This document shows, piece by piece, positions 19,537 to 26,733 of a DNA stretch of 30,944 nt. A model generated the notes under the pieces. The model saw only the letters and a program-made list of their open reading frames with translations, was not told where the DNA came from and ran no database searches. The stretch comes from Marinilabiliaceae bacterium UBA5213 (GTDB taxonomy: Bacteria; Bacteroidota; Bacteroidia; Bacteroidales; Marinilabiliaceae). The DNA is taken from assembly GCA_002412555.1 (NCBI GenBank), contig DHVH01000329.1, positions 1 to 30,944 on the forward strand, in the 5' to 3' direction. Within the stretch, counting starts at the first letter, position 1; the number at the start of each line of letters is the position of its first letter. A program made the translations under genes and the position numbers.

Positions 19537-19752
19537 AAAGTCGGCTAAACCCATTCGAGATCAGGAATGTGATATCTTAAGGCTATGGTAGGTTCTTTGG
19601 TCTTATTCTTACTCAAGTTTACAAATATCCAATATAAGTTATGGTTGCTTAAAGTGACAAAAGAGTATACACCATGGCACTGTCATGATTTGTTGCTGAT
19701 TTGGCTTGATTCCGTACATGATTTTCTAATGGTGAATTTGGATTTGTTTTGG

Positions 19753-19760
19753 TATATTTG
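19753..19760 (+). promoter_or_regulatory. Bacteroidota -7 promoter box before the serine hydrolase
   Basis: TATATTTG matches the Bacteroidota -7 consensus TAnnTTTG exactly and lies 66 bases before the start codon. The -33 TTTG at the normal 19-21 base spacing is absent; the nearest (19737-19740) is too close. Candidate only. Confidence 0.35.
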
Positions 19761-19825
19761 GTTGATTATTAAAAATTAATCCTGCCTATAGGATCAGGAA
19801 TCAAACGGTTACTAAAAAAAAAGTA

Positions 19826-21145
19826 ATGAAGCAATTCTTAGTGTTATTGTTGGGGATTGGACTTCTGAGTCCAACCTGTTTTGCTCAAAACCTGGAGTGG
19901 CACAAACTCAACAGTTTTCTGGATACTCTGGAAGCTCACAACAAGTTCATGGGAAATATTGCTGTTTCAAAAAATGGAACAATTGTTTATACCAGATCTA
20001 TTGGGATGACCGATGTTGAGTTGAAAATGAAGGCAGATGAAAACTCGAAATATAGAATTGGTTCCATCTCAAAAACTTTTACCGCTGTCTTAGTTTTTAA
20101 AGCGGTTGAGCTGGGGCTGTTAGACCTGAGTCAGACCATTGAGGCGCATTTTCCAACTATTGAAAACAGTGATAGAATCACTGTTCAGCACTTACTATTT
20201 CACCGCAGTGGTATTTATAATTTCACCAGTGATGAAGCTTACCTGACCTGGCATACCGAGAAAAAAACGGAAGATGAGTTGGTGGCGATTATCGCCAAAG
20301 CGGAAAGTGATTTTGAGCCGGGTAGCCAAATGGCCTACAGCAACTCGAATTACGTGCTGCTCACTTTTTTGCTGGAAAAGAGTTTCAAAAAGTCATACGC
20401 CGATTTGCTATCGGAATATATCACTCAACCGCTTGGTCTGGAAAACACTTATTTGGGTGGTGCCATCAACCCTCGGAACAATGAATCCCGATCCTATGTT
20501 TTTAATCAAAAATGGATACTCGCTCCGGAATCCGATATGTCCATTCCATTGGGTGCAGGCGGCATTGTATCTACCGCAAGTGATCTGGTGAAATTCAGTG
20601 ATGCTTTGTTTGGCGGACGTCTGGTAAATCAAGTGAGTCTCGAATTGATGACAACCATACAAGACAACTGTGGAGCGGGACTGTTTCCGATTCCATTTTA
20701 TAATTTAAGGGGTTTTGGGCATACTGGTGGAATTGATGGGTTTTCTTCGGTGTTGAGTCACTTTTCAGAGGGTGAGGTGTCTTATGCCTTGATTTCGAAC
20801 GGCACCAGCTTTAATAACAATGACATCTCCATTGCTGTTTTGAGTGCTGTTTACGGTAAGCCATTCACTATTCCTGAGTTTAAAACTTTTGAGGTGGATG
20901 TGTCGGATTTGGACCAATACCTGGGGGTTTATACTTCTTCTGATCTTCCCATGAAAATAACAATTACTAAAGATGAAAACAGGTTGATAGCTCAGGCTAC
21001 CGGCCAGTCTGCTTTTCCCCTTGAACCTGCTGAAAGAGATGTGTTTAAGTTTGATATAGCAGGAGTTGTTTTGGTTTTCAATCCCTCAAAAAGCACCATG
21101 CTGCTTAAGCAAGGGGGTGCACAATTCAACTTCATTAAAGAGTAG
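19826..21145 (+). CDS. Serine hydrolase of the class C beta-lactamase / penicillin-binding protein fold (secreted)
   Basis: Exported 439-residue enzyme with signal peptide MKQFLVLLLGIGLLSPTCFAQ. The beta-lactamase-fold motifs are all present: SISK at 80-83 (nucleophile Ser80, Lys83), YSN at 171-173 and HTGG at 299-302 in place of KTG. HTGG is typical of esterase, D-aminopeptidase or EstB-like members rather than true AmpC beta-lactamases. After the roughly 330-residue catalytic core, a C-terminal beta-rich domain (about 350-439: YLGVYTSSDLPMKITIT) resembles the lipocalin-like tails found in this family. It is divergent from susC. It may belong to the glycan locus as a deacylase or peptidase, or be a neighbour by chance; the substrate cannot be told from the sequence. 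Confidence 0.85.
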   Translation: MKQFLVLLLGIGLLSPTCFAQNLEWHKLNSFLDTLEAHNKFMGNIAVSKNGTIVYTRSIGMTDVELKMKADENSKYRIGSISKTFTAVLVFKAVELGLLDLSQTIEAHFPTIENSDRITVQHLLFHRSGIYNFTSDEAYLTWHTEKKTEDELVAIIAKAESDFEPGSQMAYSNSNYVLLTFLLEKSFKKSYADLLSEYITQPLGLENTYLGGAINPRNNESRSYVFNQKWILAPESDMSIPLGAGGIVSTASDLVKFSDALFGGRLVNQVSLELMTTIQDNCGAGLFPIPFYNLRGFGHTGGIDGFSSVLSHFSEGEVSYALISNGTSFNNNDISIAVLSAVYGKPFTIPEFKTFEVDVSDLDQYLGVYTSSDLPMKITITKDENRLIAQATGQSAFPLEPAERDVFKFDIAGVVLVFNPSKSTMLLKQGGAQFNFIKE

Positions 21146-21314
21146 AACTATTCTGTTATCGTCCAAAGACAAAGGATGTCTTGTTGCTGACGTTAACACA
21201 GACGAAAAAAAAATCGCCTACAAACATAAATCACGAAAAATACTTCGCTTTTGAGCGTTATGGTCCTTGGTGTGTTTTAGGCATCCCTGTTGATTTATAG
21301 CGCTTTATGAGATT

Positions 21315-21330
21315 TGGCAAATAGTTTGAT
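21315..21330 (+). promoter_or_regulatory. Candidate sigma-54 (-24/-12) promoter of the 21389-26733 operon
   Basis: The 16 bases match the consensus TGGCACRNNNNTTGCW at 10 of 12 fixed positions: TGGCA at -24, and TTG plus final W at -12. The differences are A for C at position 6 and GA for GC at -12. The predicted transcription start near 21340 leaves a leader of about 50 bases to the ATG at 21389. A sigma-54-type activator is encoded at the other end of the same cluster. Possible activator-site palindromes lie upstream (21246-21257 and the AGCGCT near 21300). A weaker GG-N10-GC candidate lies at 21174-21187. Confidence 0.45.
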
Positions 21331-21343
21331 TATCCTTCGGCAT

Positions 21344-21357
21344 AAACAATATTGTTT
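21344..21357. repeat. Perfect 14-base palindrome in the operon leader
   Basis: AAACAATATTGTTT lies just downstream of the sigma-54 candidate, around or just after the predicted transcription start, and is followed by a short T run. It could be an operator or only an A/T-rich coincidence. Confidence 0.3.
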
Positions 21358-21388
21358 TTAAAATTCTAATTTTTTAAAACTTTTTATT

Positions 21389-22087
21389 ATGCACGACATT
21401 GATAAAACTATGCAAGAAATCGAAAACTATTTCGATAACCAAGATGAAGAATTGTCTTTTTCTGATTCAGAGGACAATCCTGATTTGGAATTGGAGGTGA
21501 TGATGAATGATGATAGTGACTATGAGGTGTCCGACTATGCATCACAATACGAAGAACTGGATTACACCGAGGAAATGGAGATATCATTGGCTTCTGAGTT
21601 GTTGTCGGTTTCCAACGAAGAAGAATTGGATTATTTTATTGGCAAGCTATTTAGAAAGGCAAGAAAATCAGGCGTTTTCAAAAAAATAGGCGGAGCTTTT
21701 AAGAAACTTGCCAAAAAGGCATTGCCAATTGCCGGTGGAGTCGTGGGTGGGATGTTTGGCGGTCCACTTGGTAGTAAAATTGGCGGAAGACTGGGCAGTG
21801 CTGCGACAAAATTATTTGAAATTGATGCCGACGGCATCACCGAGGAAGATTTGGATTTTGAAGTAGCCAAAAGATTTGTTCGTTTTGCCAATGCCACTTC
21901 AAACGCCTTGTCCAGTGTGCCGCCTCAAAACCTTAACAGTAATGTGACTAATAAAATAATTAGAAACGTTGCAGCCAAACATGCCCCCGGCCTACTAAAA
22001 CATTCTCCCAACAGTAATTCCAGAACCTCGTCTGTTTCAGGACGTTGGGTAAAACAAGGTAATCGGATAATTGTCATTGGGGTGTAA
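21389..22087 (+). CDS. Acidic-leader / cationic-helix / glycine-zipper protein (putative membrane-active effector)
   Basis: 232 residues, no signal peptide, function unknown. Three zones are plain. Residues 1-80 are very rich in Asp, Glu, Ser and Tyr. Residues 85-112 are strongly basic and amphipathic (FRKARKSGVFKKIGGAFKK, AKKAL). Residues 112-138 are a Gly/Ala zipper (PIAGGVVGGMFGG, then GSKIGGRLGS) typical of membrane insertion or helix packing. An acidic helix (TEEDLDFEVAKRFVRFANAT) and a Ser/Asn-rich tail follow, ending SGRW....GNRIIVIGV. The layout of ELASELL...EEELDYFIGKL helix, basic ALP-GG zipper, FExA+RFVRFA helix and GRWV+.G..I end resembles, from memory, a widespread uncharacterised bacterial group. 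It is first in a five-gene operon and its TAA overlaps the next ATG by one base. ATG 21389 is the only good start. Confidence 0.8.
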   Translation: MHDIDKTMQEIENYFDNQDEELSFSDSEDNPDLELEVMMNDDSDYEVSDYASQYEELDYTEEMEISLASELLSVSNEEELDYFIGKLFRKARKSGVFKKIGGAFKKLAKKALPIAGGVVGGMFGGPLGSKIGGRLGSAATKLFEIDADGITEEDLDFEVAKRFVRFANATSNALSSVPPQNLNSNVTNKIIRNVAAKHAPGLLKHSPNSNSRTSSVSGRWVKQGNRIIVIGV

Positions 22088-23337
22088 TGAAAACTAATCC
22101 TTACCTGCAACATTACCTTATTGAGGCTCAATCTCTTTTGGTGAGACTGAAAAACGTAAAACCTTTTGCATTAATCATGCCTATGGTAAATGCGGCAAGG
22201 GTTTCGTTGGAGGCAGAAACTGAAATGCAAAGCACTATCGACAACGGGGTTAGAGCGTTAAATAAGTCGATCAGGAATTTTTGCCTAATTATAACTCAAA
22301 ACAACCTGGAAGCGCATCAAATGCAAAAGATGTTATCCGATTTAAAAATAAGGTTCAATGACATTATGGATCAGGTGGATATATTTGCTGATGTGGTTTC
22401 TCAAAGAGGGGATTTTAAAACAGGTGCTTTAATTGCAGGTATGGACAGGCTGGCTTTTATAGGACTGAAAGCAAAGGAACATTACACAAAAACTCCGATA
22501 ATTTGTTTTTTGGAACGAGGGATGGGGGCTGCTATACGCCGCGCCAAAACGCCTCTGCCGGGAGGTGCTTCTAACCCGGTGGCCATCATTCAAATTCCCC
22601 GAGAAAAAATACCCGGATTTGGAATTGCTTCTTCTGTATTGCATGAGGTTGGTCATCAGGCTGCTATTTCGTACGACTTTAATGACAAAACTGTTGAGCT
22701 ATTCCATCGATTAGCTACAGAGACCAAAGATAACACCTGGGCTCTTTTTGCTACCTGGGCCAATGAAATTTTATCAGATTTTTGGTCGGTTCTGAAAACC
22801 GGTATTGGGTCAACACTTGGTCTAATGGGCGTGTTTTGCCTTCCTTCACACTATATTTTCAGATTGACTCCGAAAGACCCACATCCAATGCCCTATTTAA
22901 GAGTGAAAATAAGTTGTGCCGTTGGAAACCGAATTTATCCTCATAAGCAATGGAATGAATTGATGCTCACTTGGGAAAAAACATATCCGCTGAGTTTAAC
23001 CTCTAATGAAAACAGAGCCCTTATTAAGCAAATTGAAACAAAAATACCGGACATGATTGAACACCTTGTTTCAATAAAACACACTAGACTAGGAAACAAA
23101 ACACTAATGGATTTAAAAAACAATGAAAACGCACCCGAAAATCTCAGAGCTATGTTCAGAGATTTTAAATCTGATAAAATCAACTTGTTTAACATCTCTC
23201 CGGTTACATTTTTTGCGGTCATAGGACAAGCCAAGTACGATAAAACGATTAGTCCGTTACAAGAAGGTGAGATAATAAACAATGCACTGAAAAAATGGTC
23301 GCTGGTTAACTATAACGATTTAAAATACACGCATTGA
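22087..23337 (+). CDS. Predicted gluzincin-type zinc metallopeptidase
   Basis: 416 residues, no signal peptide or membrane segment. The N-terminal third is helical, with no family I recognise. The core carries LHEVGHQ (His186, Glu187, His190), a standard HExxH zinc site. About 36 residues later, WANEILSDFW (Glu227) mirrors the NExxSD helix that gives the third zinc ligand in thermolysin-like gluzincins. A second well-formed motif, PKDPHPMPYLRV (about 262-273), may line the substrate site. The start codon overlaps the preceding stop (TAATG), so it is likely translationally coupled to the glycine-zipper protein. Catalysis is strongly suggested by the motifs; the substrate is unknown. It could process the product of the first gene or act on a target cell (inference). 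Confidence 0.75.
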   Translation: MKTNPYLQHYLIEAQSLLVRLKNVKPFALIMPMVNAARVSLEAETEMQSTIDNGVRALNKSIRNFCLIITQNNLEAHQMQKMLSDLKIRFNDIMDQVDIFADVVSQRGDFKTGALIAGMDRLAFIGLKAKEHYTKTPIICFLERGMGAAIRRAKTPLPGGASNPVAIIQIPREKIPGFGIASSVLHEVGHQAAISYDFNDKTVELFHRLATETKDNTWALFATWANEILSDFWSVLKTGIGSTLGLMGVFCLPSHYIFRLTPKDPHPMPYLRVKISCAVGNRIYPHKQWNELMLTWEKTYPLSLTSNENRALIKQIETKIPDMIEHLVSIKHTRLGNKTLMDLKNNENAPENLRAMFRDFKSDKINLFNISPVTFFAVIGQAKYDKTISPLQEGEIINNALKKWSLVNYNDLKYTH

Positions 23338-23339
23338 TT

Positions 23340-25109
23340 ATGGAAAAGAACAAATTAGCAATAGAAAAAAATATCAGTATTGACATTCTTAATAATAGAA
23401 TAAAAGCTGGTGAACCTCTTGTTATTGAGATAGAATTAAAAGAGGACGAACGTTTTCCTATTCCGGAAGGCAAAAAGCTCAGCCAATTAATTGATGTTTC
23501 ATTTAAGTTGGATGGTCAGGATCCCAAGCAGGAACCAAAACTTATGACCACCAAAACAGAGGTGAATAAAATCCGTTACGAAATAGATACAAAACATTTA
23601 TCGCCGGATGAGCATATTCTATCTGTTGAGATTCGTGGCGCCTTGAAACAAAAAGACAAAATTTATGAATTCGAGGAGGGGAATAGAGAGAAACTAACGA
23701 GTAAAGAAAATAGTTTTACACTGCAAACTAATTCCTCATCTCCTCCGGCAAGCGAGACCTCAAATACGCTTGAAGTTAAATTAATAGGGTCAAAGCCGGC
23801 TCTTAGTGAAGATATGGTTTTATGGGGATTGATAAAAAGCATCAATAATCAATTCTCTTTTGATGCTTTTGTCAACGAAGTAAAAAAGGCCAATAAGCGA
23901 ATAAACTCTTTTAAGGATTTATTGCAAATAAGCGAGGACTTTTTACGGAATAATGTTATTTCGTTGGCAACTGACGATCAAATCGGTCCAGGATCGAGAA
24001 TGCCAGAGGAGTCCGTTTTGAGAAGCTATGAACTCACCAAATTGGCTCAACAGCTTAGCAGAAAACTGGACAGCAAAAATCTACAAGCGTCCAAAGACCT
24101 GATTACGGAATATGCATCTTCACTTGTGAATACCGGGAATACCATGCCTTTCATTTATGCCTTGAACAAAGGGGAGTTTAAGCCATACGAATTAAATAAA
24201 ATGGGACAAATTATTGAAGATGGCAGGGGCGACAAATTGGCATTTCCTTTGTTTATTGAGCTAATTTGGTCCTATTGGCACGAAGAGTCCATGCTGCTGC
24301 AAACGATAAAAGTCATTAGTCTTAGATTTCAGAATGCCTATTCCCCTACTACCAAAAACCAATTGGTCAACTTCACCACCGACCCGCTTAAGTCTTTAAG
24401 CAATATACTTTGGGATTACGTGAAATATGAAGACGACTTGCTTTCTGTTAGAAGAAGAGCTTTTGAGTATGATCAACACTACGGTCTTAAACTTTATGGC
24501 AAAGCCACCGAAAACCTTAGATCTGTAGACAGCCGTTCTAAATTCCTTGAAGCCTTTCATAGTCTTTTACATATTTGCTGCGGATACTTTAAAGAAGTGG
24601 ATGACACAACTGTTGTGGCTGATCCATTCCCGGTAAAAAATGCTTTACGTGAACTTCACCTTGTTTTAAGTGAAGGTGGAACAAACCAGTATGGCGATTT
24701 ACCATGGACTTCGAGGGTTGAAATGTATACGATTAAATGGATACTTGGACAGCCAGAAATGAAAGACTTCTTGAGAGGCAGGCCAATGGTTCGCTATCAG
24801 GAAAGCTGGATGGAAGTTGTTGATACCATGAAAAAATTGCAAGGGTGGAACGATACCAGTGTTTCTCATTTTTTTGAACTAGCGACAATGGGAGAACAAA
24901 TACTTCTATCGGTGCGGTTTGGTGACTGGAACAGCACAAGTACTTCACGACAAGAGGCTGAAAATTGGGTTCTTTTTTGGCGCGATGAAATTCAGTCGTA
25001 CATACACGCTTACAGAATTGTTACCGGAATTGACCTTACCAAAGGTGTTAACACTCAAATGCCGGGTCAACTGATTAAAAGCAGAACCGTAGCTGTTACT
25101 TCAAAATAG
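23340..25109 (+). CDS. Unrecognised two-part protein: N-terminal beta-sandwich and long helical domain
   Basis: 589 residues, cytoplasmic by lack of signal peptide; I do not recognise the family. ATG 23340 follows the preceding stop by two bases and is preferred to an in-frame TTG at 23334. Residues about 1-135 look like a beta-sandwich (alternating strands such as PLVIEIELKED, DVSFKLDGQ, HILSVEIRGALK). A Ser/Pro linker (SSSPPASETS, about 140) leads to about 430 helical residues rich in Trp, Tyr and Leu, including DLPWTSRVEMYTIKWILGQ, GRPMVRYQESWMEVVDTMKK and LQGWNDTSVSHFF. A CC pair near residue 420 (HICCGYF) is notable. There are no Walker, nuclease or protease motifs. It sits between the metallopeptidase and the serine protease in one operon and may be a scaffold, chaperone or target-binding subunit of the same complex. 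Confidence 0.75.
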   Translation: MEKNKLAIEKNISIDILNNRIKAGEPLVIEIELKEDERFPIPEGKKLSQLIDVSFKLDGQDPKQEPKLMTTKTEVNKIRYEIDTKHLSPDEHILSVEIRGALKQKDKIYEFEEGNREKLTSKENSFTLQTNSSSPPASETSNTLEVKLIGSKPALSEDMVLWGLIKSINNQFSFDAFVNEVKKANKRINSFKDLLQISEDFLRNNVISLATDDQIGPGSRMPEESVLRSYELTKLAQQLSRKLDSKNLQASKDLITEYASSLVNTGNTMPFIYALNKGEFKPYELNKMGQIIEDGRGDKLAFPLFIELIWSYWHEESMLLQTIKVISLRFQNAYSPTTKNQLVNFTTDPLKSLSNILWDYVKYEDDLLSVRRRAFEYDQHYGLKLYGKATENLRSVDSRSKFLEAFHSLLHICCGYFKEVDDTTVVADPFPVKNALRELHLVLSEGGTNQYGDLPWTSRVEMYTIKWILGQPEMKDFLRGRPMVRYQESWMEVVDTMKKLQGWNDTSVSHFFELATMGEQILLSVRFGDWNSTSTSRQEAENWVLFWRDEIQSYIHAYRIVTGIDLTKGVNTQMPGQLIKSRTVAVTSK

Positions 25110-25134
25110 CAATGTCATATAAAAAACAGGTAAA

Positions 25135-25977
25135 ATGGAAACACTAACATCAAATAATTATATCCATCAGGAAGAAGATGTGATTAGTCAATTTTTAAAT
25201 GACTATCCATCTCAAAACAATTCGATTGATAATGAATTTGAAATAATTGGAGTTGATGAACGAAAAAGAATTACCCAGACAACGCTTGCACCCTTCAGGT
25301 ATGTATGCCATGTTGAAATTACACGAAACGGGGTCAAGGTAAAGGGCAGAACAGGAGTTCTTATTGGCCCTAAGACGGTGCTGACTGCTGCGCACTGCAT
25401 TTGGGATGAGTCAGTTGATCGCTTAGAAGACCTAAGCAAGGTTTCAATAAGAGTCATTCCTGGTCGCAATGGATCTTTGCAACCTCTCTCGGCATCCAGA
25501 GCAGTAAAACTTGTTGCCTCTCCGGGATACAACAAATCAAAAGGTGCATCTAAGGCGGATTATGGTATTATTCATTTAAATGATCCTATAGGAAACAACA
25601 TTGGTTACTGGAGTTTAAAATATAGAAAAACCAAAGCCGACACCCTGGGAACAAGTACCTTGTCAGGCAATCTGCCGGTGGCTCCGGGCAAATTATTCGT
25701 CAATCTTTGTGGATATCCTACTGATAAGTCGGGTCAACAACAATACTCTTCTTACGGAAAAACGGTATTAAACAAAGATGGGATGCTTCACTACCTCAAT
25801 GATACTTATTTTGGACATAGTGGAAGTCCAGTTTGGATTAAAAGAGCTGCTTCAATGGGTGGAAGGGTATTGGTTGGAATTCATGTGGCAGGTGATGATG
25901 CAATTGGCGTGAAAGCCAATAGAGCGGTTTTTATAAATACCCAGGTAAGAAACTTTATTATTACAAATTTGAAATAG
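25135..25977 (+). CDS. V8/trypsin-like serine protease (S1 clan, glutamyl-endopeptidase type)
   Basis: 280 residues. The N-terminal 36 or so residues are an acidic leader without a hydrophobic signal, followed by EIIGVDERKRITQTTLAPF, which is where mature V8/GluSGP-like enzymes start. The catalytic triad is complete: His87 in LTAAHC, Asp142 in KADYGIIHL, Ser229 in GHSGSPVW. V8-type members commonly cut after Glu; that specificity is not proven here. The gene starts 25 bases after the preceding stop and ends 12 bases before the amidohydrolase gene. An attractive reading is that this protease removes the acidic leader of the glycine-zipper protein or its own propeptide. A general stress or conflict protease is the alternative. 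Lack of a Sec signal means it works inside the cell or leaves by another route. Confidence 0.88.
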   Translation: METLTSNNYIHQEEDVISQFLNDYPSQNNSIDNEFEIIGVDERKRITQTTLAPFRYVCHVEITRNGVKVKGRTGVLIGPKTVLTAAHCIWDESVDRLEDLSKVSIRVIPGRNGSLQPLSASRAVKLVASPGYNKSKGASKADYGIIHLNDPIGNNIGYWSLKYRKTKADTLGTSTLSGNLPVAPGKLFVNLCGYPTDKSGQQQYSSYGKTVLNKDGMLHYLNDTYFGHSGSPVWIKRAASMGGRVLVGIHVAGDDAIGVKANRAVFINTQVRNFIITNLK

Positions 25978-25989
25978 CGGGATTTTAAA

Positions 25990-26733
25990 ATGATGATAAT
26001 TGACTCGCATTGTCATGTCGGTAAAGGAGATTGCTTAACAGATCCTGCCAATACTAGTGCCTCGTTGAAGAATTATCTTCAACAGGCACAATGGGCAGGC
26101 ATCAATAAAACGATACTTCTTCCTGCATTAAATAATACCTACCATAACCTAAATAAAAAAATAGCAGCCATTACTTTGCGATGGCCTCAAAAATTCGTGG
26201 GTTTCGGAATGATACATCCGGTAAACGACAGAGGAAATGAAAAGGATGTAATTGAAAAAATTGTGAAGGAGTATAATTTATCAGGATTGAAAATCCATAA
26301 ATATGACGGACATATCAATCGTCAAATATGCAGCGAAGCGGCTAAATATAACCTGCCGATTCTATATGATGTAATGGGAGATGTGGCCCATGTTGAATTG
26401 CTGGCCCAGGAGTTTCCGAAGGTTAATTTTATCATTCCTCATCTGGGGAGCTTTGCTGACGACTGGAAAGCTCAACAATACTTCATTCATATACTGGCAC
26501 AATATCCAAACATTTATACCGATACCTCTGGAGTAAGGAGATTTGAATTGTTAATGAGAGCCTATAAAAGTGCCGGGCCGAATAAAATAATATTTGGTTC
26601 AGACGGGCCATGGTTAAATCCTGAGGTTGAGTTGTTTAAAATTAAAGCCATGCGCTTATCCAAAGATCATTTGCAAATGATACTCAGCCAGAACATTCAA
26701 AGCCTAATGGCTCAAGTCAAACGACTCGTTTGA
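25990..26733 (+). CDS. Amidohydrolase-fold protein (Amidohydro_2-like TIM barrel) with an altered metal site
   Basis: 247 residues, shorter than many family members but covering the barrel. Metal-site motifs are visible in order: DSHCHV (His7, His9), LKIHKY (His103), IIPHLG (His151), FGSDGPW (Asp205). The strand-5 position, usually His (as in PVLFHTG), reads ILYDVMGD, with Asp127. The protein is otherwise complete, so it may be a hydrolase with a modified metal centre or a catalytically changed relative. It follows the serine protease by 12 bases and closes the operon; its last 30 bases overlap the tail of the leftward sigma-54 activator gene. ATG 25990 and the next codon, also ATG, are both possible starts. 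Confidence 0.82.
   Translation: MMIIDSHCHVGKGDCLTDPANTSASLKNYLQQAQWAGINKTILLPALNNTYHNLNKKIAAITLRWPQKFVGFGMIHPVNDRGNEKDVIEKIVKEYNLSGLKIHKYDGHINRQICSEAAKYNLPILYDVMGDVAHVELLAQEFPKVNFIIPHLGSFADDWKAQQYFIHILAQYPNIYTDTSGVRRFELLMRAYKSAGPNKIIFGSDGPWLNPEVELFKIKAMRLSKDHLQMILSQNIQSLMAQVKRLV

Larger units (their letters stand above)
19365..19825. other. Divergent regulatory region between susC and the serine hydrolase
   Basis: 461 bases without a credible gene. It must hold the susC promoter (minus strand) and a promoter for the serine hydrolase (plus strand). Visible elements are a 9-base tandem repeat at 19518-19536 and a perfect TAnnTTTG box at 19753-19760. There is also a purine-rich perfect anti-16S match (AAGGAGGT, minus strand, about 19415-19422) some 50 bases before the susC start, in the mRNA leader and opposite a CTCCT that could pair with it. 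A 64-codon frame at 19585-19779 has no family resemblance and is not called. Confidence 0.55.

Noticed and set aside
19585..19779. 64-codon open frame in the susC/serine hydrolase spacer
   Set aside because: Trp/Leu-rich translation of A/T-rich DNA with no family resemblance and no start context; it overlaps promoter-like sequence.
19826..21145. Antibiotic-resistance AmpC beta-lactamase
   Set aside because: HTGG replaces KTG and a C-terminal extra domain is present, pointing to an esterase/peptidase relative rather than a beta-lactamase.
21174..21187. GG-N10-GC as an alternative sigma-54 promoter
   Set aside because: The spacing and the TTGCT half are right, but the -24 half matches only at GG and the leader would be about 190 bases. 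The 21315-21330 site fits better.
21389..25977. Bacterial gasdermin plus protease system
   Set aside because: The small protein has no gasdermin-like fold signature and no short C-terminal inhibitory tail. Only the general idea of protease activation is kept, as inference.
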